Positions 17,880-26,308 of a DNA stretch of 64,000 bases are shown here, piece by piece. The notes under the pieces are model-generated. The model ran no database searches. It was not told where the DNA came from and saw only the letters and a program-made list of their open reading frames with translations. Position 1 is the stretch's first letter; every line of letters begins with the position of its first letter. A program made the translations under genes and the position numbers. The DNA is taken from NCBI RefSeq assembly GCF_001612685.1, contig NZ_BDAY01000060.1, positions 1 through 64,000 on the forward strand, given 5' to 3'. Origin of the DNA: Nocardia altamirensis NBRC 108246 (GTDB lineage Bacteria > Actinomycetota > Actinomycetes > Mycobacteriales > Mycobacteriaceae).

Positions 17880-18788
17880 ATGTCTGTATCCCTGTCCACG
17901 GCAGGCCGTTCCGGCCTCGTCTACCTCGTCGGCGCCGGAATGCTCTGGGGCACCGGCGGTTTGCTCGGTACCCTGCTCGGCCGCTCCACCGGCCTCTCAC
18001 CTGTCGCGGTGGCCGCCTGCCGCCTCGCGGTCGGCGGCTTGTTGCTTGTCGCGCTGTTGGCCGTGACCCGACGGCCGTGGCCGCGAAACCCCGTGGCCTG
18101 GCGCAGAATCGGCGCGGTCGCCGGTCTGGCCGCGGCCTTCCAAGCGAGCTATTTCGGTGCGGTCGCCGCGTCCTCGGTCAGCGTCGCGACGTTGATCACG
18201 ATCGGCGCGTCACCCGTCCTCGTCGCGCTGCTCGAACAAGTCACCGGCCGCCGCGCACTGGACCGGCGCCGAGCCGTGACCATCGGGATCGCCCTCGCCG
18301 GTCTGGCTCTCCTGGTCGGCGTGCCCTCCGACGACATGAGCGCCGCCGGACTGCTCGGCGGCGCCGCACTGGCCGTTGCCGCGGCCGCCGCGTTCGCCAC
18401 GGTCACCGTGCTCAGCGCCCGCCCAGTAGTAGGCCTCGACGCGATGACCACCACCGGCCTCGGCTTCACTGGCGGCGGACTCTTGCTCGCACCACTGGCC
18501 GTAACCACCGGGGTGACATTCCACCTGACCGCAGGCGGCATCGCCTTGATCCTGGTGCTCGGCCTGGTCCCGACGGCGATCGCCTACACCCTCTACTTCC
18601 GCGGCCTCCCCGACGCAGGCCCAGGCACCGCCGCTGTCCTCGCTCTCCTCGAACCCCTCACCGGCGCAGTGCTCGCCGCCCTCATCCTCGGCGAACGGCT
18701 GACCACAACGGGTTTGCTCGGCGGCGGTCTCCTCGTACTCGCCCTGATCCTGACGAGCGCCCAATCGCGCGAGAAGGACACCCTCTAG
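17880..18788 (+). CDS. EamA-family (DMT) transporter
   Basis: 302 residues with about ten hydrophobic segments, two EamA repeats (first GAGMLWGTGGLLGTLLG, second SARPVVGLDAMTTTGLGFTG), as in drug/metabolite exporters. Substrate cannot be told. ATG 17880 has AGGAG 12 nt upstream. The preceding 253 bp after the DUF3841 gene hold no gene that I can support. Confidence 0.85.
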   Translation: MSVSLSTAGRSGLVYLVGAGMLWGTGGLLGTLLGRSTGLSPVAVAACRLAVGGLLLVALLAVTRRPWPRNPVAWRRIGAVAGLAAAFQASYFGAVAASSVSVATLITIGASPVLVALLEQVTGRRALDRRRAVTIGIALAGLALLVGVPSDDMSAAGLLGGAALAVAAAAAFATVTVLSARPVVGLDAMTTTGLGFTGGGLLLAPLAVTTGVTFHLTAGGIALILVLGLVPTAIAYTLYFRGLPDAGPGTAAVLALLEPLTGAVLAALILGERLTTTGLLGGGLLVLALILTSAQSREKDTL

Positions 18789-18815
18789 CCCACGCCACGC
18801 ACCGTGACCGCTCCG

Positions 18816-19011
18816 CGCGAAGCCTGTTGTCAGTGAATCGGTTCCGCGCGGACCACCGATCATTCGGCGGCGCGCGAGCGGGACATGGCGGAGCCGTCCG
18901 CGGCGTGTCGCTTCCACCGTGTCCCACTCGCGGGAGCGCGTCACGCCGAGAGGGACATCATCGCGGAATCCGCGTGTTGTCAGCGAATCAGTTCCGCGCG
19001 GACCAACGATC
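18816..19011. repeat. 37-nt direct repeat flanking an inverted repeat
   Basis: TGTTGTCAGTGAATCGGTTC... at 18825-18861 recurs at 18975-19011 with 3 mismatches in 37, exactly 150 bp apart. Between them GCGAGCGGGACATGGCGG (18874-18891) is mirrored by CCACCGTGTCCCACTCGC (18914-18931). This fills the 452-bp gap between the EamA and MFS_3 genes together with the hairpin at 19092-19162; no gene is evident. Confidence 0.75.
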
Positions 19012-19091
19012 GGCCCCACCGGCGCCGCACCGGTTCCGGACGCGCCATCGCCGTGCGGTGGTGCATCGGGCGTTCGGGATCACCCGGCCGT

Positions 19092-19162
19092 TTCAAGATC
19101 ATGAGGCACTGGTGGCGGCATCGTGCGAGAGGCCACCTGCACCAGTACCTCATGATCTTGAA
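19092..19162. repeat. Hairpin element with conserved core, copy B
   Basis: Arms 19092-19114 and 19140-19162 pair at 22 of 23 positions (TTCAAGATCATGAGG / CCTCATGATCTTGAA outermost). The loop-side CGAGAGGCCACCTGCACCAG matches copy A at 10046-10092 (CGAGAAGCCACCTGCACCAG), while the outer arm is new but fully self-complementary. Confidence 0.82.
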
Positions 19163-19240
19163 GTCGTGGCTGGACGACACAAGGGGGGCCCGAGCAGGCG
19201 GTCGGCAGGGTGGTGGGGCGGGAAAGCTAAGCTTCGGTAA

Positions 19241-20836
19241 GTGATTACTGCCGCCCCTGCCGCCGTCTCCACCTGGGCTCCGTTGCGGTCGAAGGTGTAT
19301 CGCGCCCTGTGGATCGCGCAGCTGGTATCCCAGCTCGGGACGTGGATGCAGACCGTCGGAGCGCAGTGGATTCTGGTCGATGAGCCGAATGCCGCGGTGT
19401 TGGTGTCGTTCGTGCAGACCGCGATCACGCTGCCGGTGATGCTGCTGGCGATCCCGTCGGGGGTGATCGCGGATCTGGTCGACCGGCGGTGGCTGCTGCT
19501 CTGTGCGCAGTCGTCGATGGCGATCCTCGCCGCGGTGCTCGCGGTGTCGACCGCGACCGGGCACACCACGCCTGCCGTGCTGTTGACGCTGCTGTTCCTG
19601 CTCGGCTGCGGGCAGGCGCTCACCGGGCCTGCCTGGCAGGCGATTCAGCCGGAACTCGTTCCGCGCGAACAGATTCCGTCGGCGGCCGCGCTGGGCAGCA
19701 TGAGCATCAACGTGGGGCGGGCGGTAGGCCCTGCCATCGCGGGCGTGCTGGTCTCGCTGTCGGGGCCGACGCTGGTGTTCACGCTCAACGCGGTGTCGTT
19801 CGTCGGCATCGTGGTGGTACTCGCGCTGTGGCGCAGGCCCGCGAAGGATCGGCGGTTGCCAAGCGAACGCCCGTTGGCGGCGTTGCAGGCCGGGACCCGT
19901 TTCATCCGCGCGGCGCCCGCGATCCGCCGGGTGCTGCTGCGCTCGATCCTGTTCATCGCGCCGGCCAGCGCGCTGTGGGCGCTGCTCCCGGTGATCGCGC
20001 GGGACGAACTCGGACTGTCCTCGTCCGGCTACGGACTGATGCTCGGCGCGCTCGGCCTCGGCGCGGTGCTCGGCGCGATCGGGTTGTCGCGGCTGCGTAC
20101 GCTGCTGACCCCGACCCAGCGATTGAGCACGGCCGCAGTGCTGTTCGGGGTCGCGACGGCCGCCGCCGCGGTATTGCATGTCGTGCCGATCGTGCTGGTG
20201 CTGCTGGTTTTTGCCGGTTTCGCCTGGCTGCTCGCCATGTCGACGATGAACTCGACTATGCAGTTGTTGCTGCCTGCCTGGGTGCGGGCGCGCGGGCTCT
20301 CGGTATATCTGCTCGTGTTCATGGGTGGGCAGGCGATCGGCTCGCTGCTGTGGGGACTGGTCGCCGGCGCGGCCGGACCAGTGTTCGCGCTCCTGTGCGC
20401 CGCGGCGCTGCTCGCGTGCTGCGCGGTGAGCACGGTGTGGCTGCCGATCAGCCACAACGCGGAGAACCTCGACCAGACACCTTCGGCGTTCTGGCCGGAA
20501 CCGCAGCTGGCGGTCGAACCCGATCCGGCCGACGGGCCGGTGCTGGTGCTGCGCACTTACGACGTGCCGCCGGAGCATCTCGACGAGTTCACCAGCGCGA
20601 TGGCGTTCGTCGGCCGGTCGCGGCAACGCACCGGCGCGATGGAGTGGCGGCTGTACCGCGACGTCGGTGTGCTCGACCGCTATGTGGAGGCGTTCGTCGT
20701 CCGGTCGTGGGCCGAGCACATGCATCAACACCAGGTTCGGCTCACCGCGCAGGATCAGATCCGCGAGCAGGCGGTGGCGGAGTACACCAACGGCGCGGAC
20801 CGGATCACCCATCTCGTGGCGATCTCACCGCACTGA
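19241..20836 (+). CDS. MFS_3-type exporter with C-terminal ABM-like domain
   Basis: 531 residues. The first about 410 residues are a 12-helix major facilitator of the MFS_3 (PF05977, EntS-like) type: IAQLVSQLGTWMQTVGAQW, IPSGVIADLVDRRW, and GPAIAGVLVSLSGPTLVF. A soluble C-terminal domain (from about residue 430, VLVLRTYDVPPEHLDEFTSA to HLVAISPH) resembles an antibiotic-biosynthesis-monooxygenase-like ferredoxin fold, an arrangement seen in other MFS_3 proteins. Possible siderophore or metabolite export; substrate unknown. GTG start at 19241 without a strong ribosome binding site. Confidence 0.82.
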   Translation: MITAAPAAVSTWAPLRSKVYRALWIAQLVSQLGTWMQTVGAQWILVDEPNAAVLVSFVQTAITLPVMLLAIPSGVIADLVDRRWLLLCAQSSMAILAAVLAVSTATGHTTPAVLLTLLFLLGCGQALTGPAWQAIQPELVPREQIPSAAALGSMSINVGRAVGPAIAGVLVSLSGPTLVFTLNAVSFVGIVVVLALWRRPAKDRRLPSERPLAALQAGTRFIRAAPAIRRVLLRSILFIAPASALWALLPVIARDELGLSSSGYGLMLGALGLGAVLGAIGLSRLRTLLTPTQRLSTAAVLFGVATAAAAVLHVVPIVLVLLVFAGFAWLLAMSTMNSTMQLLLPAWVRARGLSVYLLVFMGGQAIGSLLWGLVAGAAGPVFALLCAAALLACCAVSTVWLPISHNAENLDQTPSAFWPEPQLAVEPDPADGPVLVLRTYDVPPEHLDEFTSAMAFVGRSRQRTGAMEWRLYRDVGVLDRYVEAFVVRSWAEHMHQHQVRLTAQDQIREQAVAEYTNGADRITHLVAISPH

Positions 20837-20840
20837 ATTG

Positions 20841-21145
20841 TCTGCACCACGGGGCAGGATCGTCTGCACCACGGGGCAGGATCGTCTGCACCACGGGGCA
20901 GGATCGTCTGCACCACGGGGCAGGATCGTCTGCTGCACGGGGCAGGATCGTCTGCTGCACGGGGCAGGATCGTCTGCTGCACAGGGGCGGGGTGGTGTGT
21001 CGCACCGGGGCCGGGTCGGCGGTTGCACCGGGGCCGGGTCGGCGGTTGCACCGGGGCCGGGTCGGCGGTTGCACCGGGGCCGGGTCGGCGGTTGCACCGG
21101 GGCTGAGTTGTCCGTCGCGCAGGGCAGAGTTGTCTGTCGCACAGC
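20841..21145. repeat. Compound minisatellite, about 14 units of 22-23 bp
   Basis: Seven 22-bp units start at 20841, 20863, 20885, 20907, 20929, 20951 and 20973 (TCTGCACCACGGGGCAGGAT, the last three with TGCTGCAC). Five 23-bp units start at 21002, 21025, 21048, 21071 and 21094 (GCACCGGGGCCGGGTCGGCG), followed by two decayed units ending in GAGTTGTCYGTCGC. The variants are grouped rather than mixed, pointing to successive local expansions. The array fills most of the 386-bp gap before secG. Confidence 0.92.
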
Positions 21146-21222
21146 GCGCGGTTCGGTTGCCCAGTGACAGTTACCGAGTGCCTGATTCGGTGGGATTCGA
21201 TCGACCGCATACACTGTCCCGC

Positions 21223-21456
21223 ATGCGGATGTTCCTGGATATCCTCCTGATCGTCACCAGCGTGCTGCTGGTGCTGCTGGTGCTGCTGCACCGCGCCAAG
21301 GGTGGAGGTTTGTCCAGCCTTTTTGGTGGTGGTGTGCAGTCGAGCCTGTCCGGCTCGACCGTCGTGGAAAAGAACCTCGACCGTCTCACCATCTTCACCG
21401 GCGTCGTCTGGCTGATTGCCATCCTCGGCATTGGTCTGGAGATCAAGTTCGCCTGA
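21223..21456 (+). CDS. secG: Protein translocase subunit SecG
   Basis: 77-residue auxiliary subunit of the SecYEG channel, with two membrane segments (ILLIVTSVLLVLLVLLHRAK and LTIFTGVVWLIAILGIGL) around the conserved GGGLSSLFGGGVQSSLSGST loop. Its end overlaps the 3' end of the convergent MFS gene by 14 bp. In mycobacteria it sits near tpiA; the conserved context has been opened by accessory genes here. Confidence 0.93.
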   Translation: MRMFLDILLIVTSVLLVLLVLLHRAKGGGLSSLFGGGVQSSLSGSTVVEKNLDRLTIFTGVVWLIAILGIGLEIKFA

Positions 21457-22576
21457 TCAGGCGGGTCACTACACCGGCCGCGATCGTCGCAGCCGCCAGT
21501 ACCAGGGCGGCGATGACGAACGCGGCCGGATAACTGTTGCCGATCACCGGCGCCACCACCAACGGACCGAGCATCTGTCCCGCGCCGTAGACGGCGGTGA
21601 GCGGTGCCGCCGCGGTGTCATCCGAGAGCTCGCCACCGATCCGCATGGCCAGCATGACGATGCCGAGGAACGTCGCGCCGAATAGCGCCGCCGAAATCAC
21701 GGCGGGCACCACCGCGGCGGAGACGGCCGGCAGCAATGCCGAAACACATTGCGCCACTAGCGCTATCGGCATGGCCACGGCGGGGGACCAGCGTCGAGCG
21801 GCGACGCCCCACAGCACCGTTGCCGGCACGGCGGCCGCACCGACCACCACCCAGATCGCGGAGCCGACCACCGGTCCGCGTTCGTCGCTGACCGCGGCGA
21901 CCAGGAACGTGCCGATCACGATGTAGCCGAGGCCCTCGAGGAAGTAGGCGACGAGCAGTGCGCGCCACGCACCGGTCGATCGGATGGTGGCCTTCCCGGC
22001 GCGCAGGCCCGGCCTGATGTCGAGCCGCCACGCGGGCAGCAGCAACACGGCGGTCAGCACGGCCGACACCAGCCACATGCTCTGCCAGCCGAGAAACGGC
22101 CGCACCGCGAGGACGAGCACTCCGGTCAGCGCGATGCCGAAGCCGACGCCGCCGAACGCGATGCCCGCCGCCTCCCGGCTGCTGCCCGGCCTGGCGGCGA
22201 CGCCCGCGCAGGCGACGAAGATGACGGCACTGGTGACGCCGGCGATCAGGCGCAGCGCGGCCGGGAACAGCGCAGGGGCAGGCACGGCCATCAACAGCTC
22301 GCTGAGCACCAGCAGACCGGCGGCGATGCGGAAAGTGTTGCGGCTGTTCAATTCCGGCCAGCGGGTGAGCAGGATGGCGCCGAGCAGGTAGCCCGCGTAG
22401 TTGGCGGTCGCGATCATGGCGCCGTCGTGTGCGCTGATCCGGTGCGCGTCCACCATGATGGGCAGCAGCGGTGTGTAGACGAAACGGCCGACGCCCATCG
22501 CGGCGGCCAGCCCGGCGGCGGCCGCGAAGGCCGGTGCGAGGCTCTTGCGGGGAGCGGGCGCGAGAGTAGCGGTCAC
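21443..22576 (-). CDS. YbfB/YjiJ-type MFS transporter
   Basis: 377 residues with about twelve hydrophobic helices and the opening AAAMGVGRFVYTPLLPIM, typical of the YbfB/YjiJ (PF06779) group. Substrate unknown. It starts with GTG at 22576 and is divergent from a LysR gene, a common regulator-transporter pairing. The 68-bp intergenic region must hold both promoters. Confidence 0.82.
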   Translation of the reverse strand: MTATLAPAPRKSLAPAFAAAAGLAAAMGVGRFVYTPLLPIMVDAHRISAHDGAMIATANYAGYLLGAILLTRWPELNSRNTFRIAAGLLVLSELLMAVPAPALFPAALRLIAGVTSAVIFVACAGVAARPGSSREAAGIAFGGVGFGIALTGVLVLAVRPFLGWQSMWLVSAVLTAVLLLPAWRLDIRPGLRAGKATIRSTGAWRALLVAYFLEGLGYIVIGTFLVAAVSDERGPVVGSAIWVVVGAAAVPATVLWGVAARRWSPAVAMPIALVAQCVSALLPAVSAAVVPAVISAALFGATFLGIVMLAMRIGGELSDDTAAAPLTAVYGAGQMLGPLVVAPVIGNSYPAAFVIAALVLAAATIAAGVVTRLIRRT

Positions 22577-22644
22577 CCCGCGAACGTACGGCCCGTTTCG
22601 ACGTCTGTTAAATGCTTTCTACGCACCATGTATACGCTTGATGC

Positions 22645-23478
22645 ATGGATATCGAGCTGCGGCATCTGCGGGCGTATGTCGCGCTGTGTGAGGAGGGGAG
22701 CTATACCAAGGCCGCGGCCAGCCTGCATCTGAGCCAGCCCGCGCTGACCAGGACCATCCAGCAGTTGGAGCGGATCGTGGAGGGCAGGCTCATCGAGCGC
22801 ACCTCGCGGCGCTTCGACCTGACGGACGACGGCGCCGAGTTGCTCACCCACGCCCGGCGGATCGTCGCCGACGTGGATGGCGTTGTCGCGCAGCTGCGGT
22901 CGCGGGCCACCATCGAAATCGGGTTCGCATGGCTGTTGCCGACTACCTGGCTGGCGGCGACGCGACGTCGTTACGAGGCGCTCGGTGGCCGCATCACGCT
23001 GCGTCGAGTCGACGATCCGTTGGCCGCGCTCGAGGCCAGATCGCTCGATATCGCCATCTACCGCAGGGAAACTCGGCTACCGAATCACCTGGCGTCGCGG
23101 GTGATCGCGACCGAGCGCCGGGTGCTCGCCGTCGCCGCGAGCTCGCCGTTGGCTGAGGCGACCGGGCTGCGCTGGGCCGACCTGGCAGGCTATCCGCTGG
23201 TGGTGAACGTGGTGTCCGGCACCACCGATGCCGGGTCGTGGGATCCGGCGGACCCGCATCGGCCGATCATCACCTGCCAGAATTTCGACGAATGGATCGA
23301 ACTCGTTGCGGCGGACCGGGGTATCGGGGGCGTGCCCGCATTGGCGCGCAGCCGGGCACCGCATCCCGGTGTGGTGTACGTGGACATTCCGGATGCGCCG
23401 CCGTCGCATGTGTACCTGGCGTGGCACGCCAAGCCGACGACTTCGCCTGCGGTGGCACGGTTTCTCGGGGTTGCCTAG
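22645..23478 (+). CDS. LysR-family transcriptional regulator
   Basis: 277 residues. The winged helix-turn-helix at the N-terminus is clear (ELRHLRAYVALCEEGSYTKA, then LHLSQPALTRTIQQLE), followed by a shortened substrate-binding domain (IEIGFAWLLPTTWLA onward). Divergent from the MFS gene, its likely target. CCATG...CATGG flank the start region, but I cannot define a T-N11-A box with confidence. Confidence 0.88.
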   Translation: MDIELRHLRAYVALCEEGSYTKAAASLHLSQPALTRTIQQLERIVEGRLIERTSRRFDLTDDGAELLTHARRIVADVDGVVAQLRSRATIEIGFAWLLPTTWLAATRRRYEALGGRITLRRVDDPLAALEARSLDIAIYRRETRLPNHLASRVIATERRVLAVAASSPLAEATGLRWADLAGYPLVVNVVSGTTDAGSWDPADPHRPIITCQNFDEWIELVAADRGIGGVPALARSRAPHPGVVYVDIPDAPPSHVYLAWHAKPTTSPAVARFLGVA

Positions 23479-23495
23479 GCGTTCATGGAAAGTCG

Positions 23496-23603
23496 GGACC
23501 TCCTGGCCTGCATGGCAATCCGGCTCTTCTGGCTGCGTGGCGATGCGACTCTTCTGGCCCGCGCGCGGTGATGCGGTTCTGCTAGTCCGCGCGCGGGATG
23601 CGG
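23496..23603. repeat. Four decaying tandem copies of a gene's 3' end
   Basis: On the plus strand the units are 23496-23521, 23522-23547, 23548-23576 and 23577-23603, pattern (A/G)CTCTTCTGGCCCGCGCGCGG + ATGCGG. The unit at 23577-23603 includes the TAG stop and last codons of the minus-strand SDR gene. The three beyond the stop drift progressively from it. Confidence 0.7.
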
Positions 23604-24430
23604 CCGTCTACGTCGGTGAACCCGTACTCGTCGGCGAGATCGGCTACCCGCCAGGCGGTTCCGGTGCGGGAGCGGCGGTCGGGGTCGGTGGCCAAGGCGA
23701 CAACGGCGCGGCCGGGGAAGCGGGGGGATTCGGCGGCGGCGAGGTCGAAGGTGCCTTCGCCGGGCAGCGTGACCAGTCGTTGGCCGCGAGCGTCGGCCGG
23801 AACCAGTTGCAGCAGTTCGGTATCCACGATGCCGGGCCAGAGGGAGACCGCGGTGACTGCGGTGTCGGCCAGATTGTGTGCCATGTCCGCGGTGAGGCGA
23901 TCCACTGCGGTCTTGGCGACGCCGTACACCGCGTTGTGCATATAGCGCTGCGCGCCGGGTGAGGAGATGTTGACGATCAGCCCGCCCGCTTCGATCAGCA
24001 GCGGCGCCGCGAAAACGCTTGCCACGTAGTGGGATCGAACGCCGATGTCGAAGGTCTCGTCCCACGCGTCCGGCGGTACCTCCCAGAACGGCTTGCCGAG
24101 CCAGCGGGCCGCAGCGGGGGAGTTGTAGACATTGTTCACTAGCACGTCGAGCTTGCCGTGCTCGGCTTTGATCAGCTCGAACAGTCGCCGAACCGCGTCG
24201 TCGTCGCGATGGTCGCAGACGAACGGGATGCCGGTGCCGCCCGCGGCGTCGATGGCGGCGGCCGTCTCGTGCACCGTTCCAGGCAGTCGGCCTGGCGTGG
24301 CTGAGCGGCCGGTTACGTACACCGTCGCGCCTGCCGCGCCGAGTTCCATGGCGATGCCCTTGCCGATGCCGCGGCTCGCGCCGGTGACCACGGCGATCCG
24401 GCCGCCGAGTGCGCTGGGTATTCCGTTCAC
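23582..24430 (-). CDS. Short-chain dehydrogenase/reductase
   Basis: 282 residues. Cofactor motif TGASRGIGKGIAMELG near the N-terminus (VVTGASRG), catalytic Ser in IVNISSPGAQRY and Tyr/Lys in YGVAK. Arg/Ser after the second strand (VTGRSATPG) suggests NADP(H). NNVYNSPAA replaces the usual NNAG motif, a common variant. Substrate unknown. Divergent from an epoxide-hydrolase-like gene, with a KstR-like palindrome between them, hinting at sterol or lipid breakdown. Its 3' end is repeated downstream. Confidence 0.87.
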   Translation of the reverse strand: MNGIPSALGGRIAVVTGASRGIGKGIAMELGAAGATVYVTGRSATPGRLPGTVHETAAAIDAAGGTGIPFVCDHRDDDAVRRLFELIKAEHGKLDVLVNNVYNSPAAARWLGKPFWEVPPDAWDETFDIGVRSHYVASVFAAPLLIEAGGLIVNISSPGAQRYMHNAVYGVAKTAVDRLTADMAHNLADTAVTAVSLWPGIVDTELLQLVPADARGQRLVTLPGEGTFDLAAAESPRFPGRAVVALATDPDRRSRTGTAWRVADLADEYGFTDVDGRIPRAD

Positions 24431-24454
24431 GACTACGGGACACTACCTTGAAAT

Positions 24455-24468
24455 AGGAACACGTTCTA
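24455..24468. promoter_or_regulatory. KstR-like palindrome between SDR and epoxide hydrolase genes
   Basis: AGGAACACGTTCTA contains AAC-N2-GTT with the flanking A at the right place. It matches the known KstR consensus TnnAACnnGTTnnA at all fixed positions but the first. KstR is the TetR-type repressor of cholesterol catabolism in mycolic-acid actinobacteria. The site lies 25 bp upstream of the SDR start and 61 bp upstream of the hydrolase start. Confidence 0.5.
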
Positions 24469-24529
24469 GATTTTGCGCAGGCCCGGTCGCAGGCGGCCTG
24501 GTTACGGACCCCGTGTTGTGGAGGACGCA

Positions 24530-25519
24530 GTGGAGTTGACCCATCGATTCGTGACGACCAACGGAGTCCGCATGCACGTGGCCGAACAGGGCGCCGGGTA
24601 CCCGGTGATCTTCTGTCACGGCTTCCCGCACACCTGGTACATCTGGCACCACCAGCTGGCCGCAGTCGCCGCCGCCGGATACCGCGCGATCGCGCCGGAT
24701 CTGCGCGGCTACGGGCAGACCGATCGGCCGGACGAGGTCGAGGCGTACACGAACCGGGCGGTGATCGGCGATCTGCTCGGCCTGCTCGACGACATCGGCG
24801 CCGAGCAGGCGGTGTTCGTCGGCCTCGACTTCGGTGCGGCACTGGTGTGGGAGTTGGCATTACGCGCACCGGAGCGGGTGCGCGGTGTCATCGTGCTGAA
24901 CAACCCGTACGCGCCGCGCCCGCCGCGCTCCCCGTCGCAGCTGTGGGCCAAGGCCGCCGCGCGACATTTCCTGCACCTGCACTACTTTCAGCAACCCGGC
25001 GTCGCCGACGCGGAATTAGGTGCGCGCACAAGGGAGTTCCTGGCCCGGGTGTACTTCTCGCTGAGCGCCGACTACCACTACCTCGACACCTGGCAGTTCC
25101 CCGCGGAGGGCACCGGCTACCTCGACGTGCTGCCCGAGGCGCCGCCGCTGCCGTGGCGGTGGCTGACCGAGGACGAATTCGACACCCTGGCGCGGGATTT
25201 CGAACGCACCGGGTTCACCGGCGGCCTGAACTGGTATCGCGCGCTCGACCGCAACTGGGAATTGACGGCGGACTACGCCGACGCACTGGTCACCGTGCCC
25301 GCCTACTTCATGTACGGCGAGCGCGATCCCGACATGGAGGGCTTCAGCGGCCGCGACCCGCTGACGACGTTGCGCAACTCCGTGCCCGAGCTGCGGGAGG
25401 TGACCAAGATCGCGGGCGCCGGGCACCTGGTGCAGCTCGAGCGTGCGGCCGAGGTCGACGCATTGCTCACCGCGCACCTGCGTCACCTCGTGCCGAACCC
25501 GTCGGACGTGCCCGCATAG
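24530..25519 (+). CDS. Alpha/beta hydrolase, epoxide-hydrolase type
   Basis: 329 residues. Nucleophile is Asp (D100 in VFVGLDFGAALVWELA), the oxyanion motif HGFPHTW is the HGxP form of epoxide hydrolases, and the catalytic His is in IAGAGHLVQLERAAEV. Asp rather than Ser favours epoxide hydrolase or dehalogenase chemistry over esterase. GTG 24530 is chosen because GGAGG lies about 5 nt upstream; GTG 24518 is a less well-placed alternative. Confidence 0.85.
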   Translation: MELTHRFVTTNGVRMHVAEQGAGYPVIFCHGFPHTWYIWHHQLAAVAAAGYRAIAPDLRGYGQTDRPDEVEAYTNRAVIGDLLGLLDDIGAEQAVFVGLDFGAALVWELALRAPERVRGVIVLNNPYAPRPPRSPSQLWAKAAARHFLHLHYFQQPGVADAELGARTREFLARVYFSLSADYHYLDTWQFPAEGTGYLDVLPEAPPLPWRWLTEDEFDTLARDFERTGFTGGLNWYRALDRNWELTADYADALVTVPAYFMYGERDPDMEGFSGRDPLTTLRNSVPELREVTKIAGAGHLVQLERAAEVDALLTAHLRHLVPNPSDVPA

Positions 25520-25579
25520 CGCCAAACGCCTTCCGTCGGCGTGCCGTTCGGTGTCGGTGGGTGCCGCTAGTGTTCGATC

Positions 25580-26182
25580 ATGAGTTACAGCCTGAGCATC
25601 TACGTCGCCGAACTGGACAGGGTCAGAAGCGCTATCGGCTCGCGGGACGACAAGCTCCGGCGGATGATCGGCGGTCGCTTCAAGGCCCAACTCGCGCACG
25701 CCGACGACTGGTTCGCCGACGAGATCGACGCGGGGGCCCCGTCGCGCTTCGACGCGGTGCGCGCCGTGATCGACGGCGGCCCGTTCCAGTCCGAGTACGG
25801 CTTCCAATACGCGTACGCCTACCAAACGATCTGCCAGTTCTATGGCCGATTCCTGGACAACCGCTACTTCTCCCCGTTCCGCGGCAGCTGGCTGGAGCAG
25901 GTCGACGAGGGTCTCGCCGAGCTCGGCATCAAAGCGATCAGCGTCGCCGACTTCAGGTACCACGCGCTGCCCGCGGCGCTCCCCGCGCCGGACGACTTAC
26001 CCGGCTACGGCGAGTGGACGCCGGAGCAGTGCGCGGAAGCCTTGGTGCAGTGGGAATCCGCGACCCCGAAGCAGCGGGAGGGCATCGATCACGAGGTCCT
26101 CGCGGCCATCGAATCCTGCGTGGAATGGATCCGCGAGGCGCAGGCCAGACCGGGCTGGGGCATCGCGGGCTTCTTCTTCTGA
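25580..26182 (+). CDS. DUF7691-family protein
   Basis: 200 residues beginning MSYSLSIYVAELDRVRSAIG, typical of a family common in Streptomyces and relatives and of unknown function. Aromatic-rich middle (GFQYAYAYQTICQFYG, LDNRYFSPFRGSW) and C-terminus PGWGIAGFFF. Cytosolic, no catalytic motif seen. ATG start at 25580, 60 bp after the epoxide-hydrolase-like gene. Confidence 0.75.
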   Translation: MSYSLSIYVAELDRVRSAIGSRDDKLRRMIGGRFKAQLAHADDWFADEIDAGAPSRFDAVRAVIDGGPFQSEYGFQYAYAYQTICQFYGRFLDNRYFSPFRGSWLEQVDEGLAELGIKAISVADFRYHALPAALPAPDDLPGYGEWTPEQCAEALVQWESATPKQREGIDHEVLAAIESCVEWIREAQARPGWGIAGFFF

Positions 26183-26216
26183 ACGCCTAGTTCGGTGGGT
26201 TCACAGAGGCCTCGGA

Positions 26217-26248
26217 CTATTCACAGAGGTTGCAGCCCATGTGAATAG
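26217..26248. terminator. Hairpin between convergent genes
   Basis: CTATTCACA (26217-26225) and TGTGAATAG (26240-26248) form a perfect 9-bp stem with a 14-nt loop, between two genes that converge. It may end both transcripts. TTCACAGAGG also occurs as a direct repeat at 26200 and 26220. Confidence 0.5.
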
Positions 26249-26308
26249 TGTGTTGGGTTTGTGGAACCCCGATGGCGGGTGGGGTAGGGGCGCAACCACC
26301 GAGCTGGG

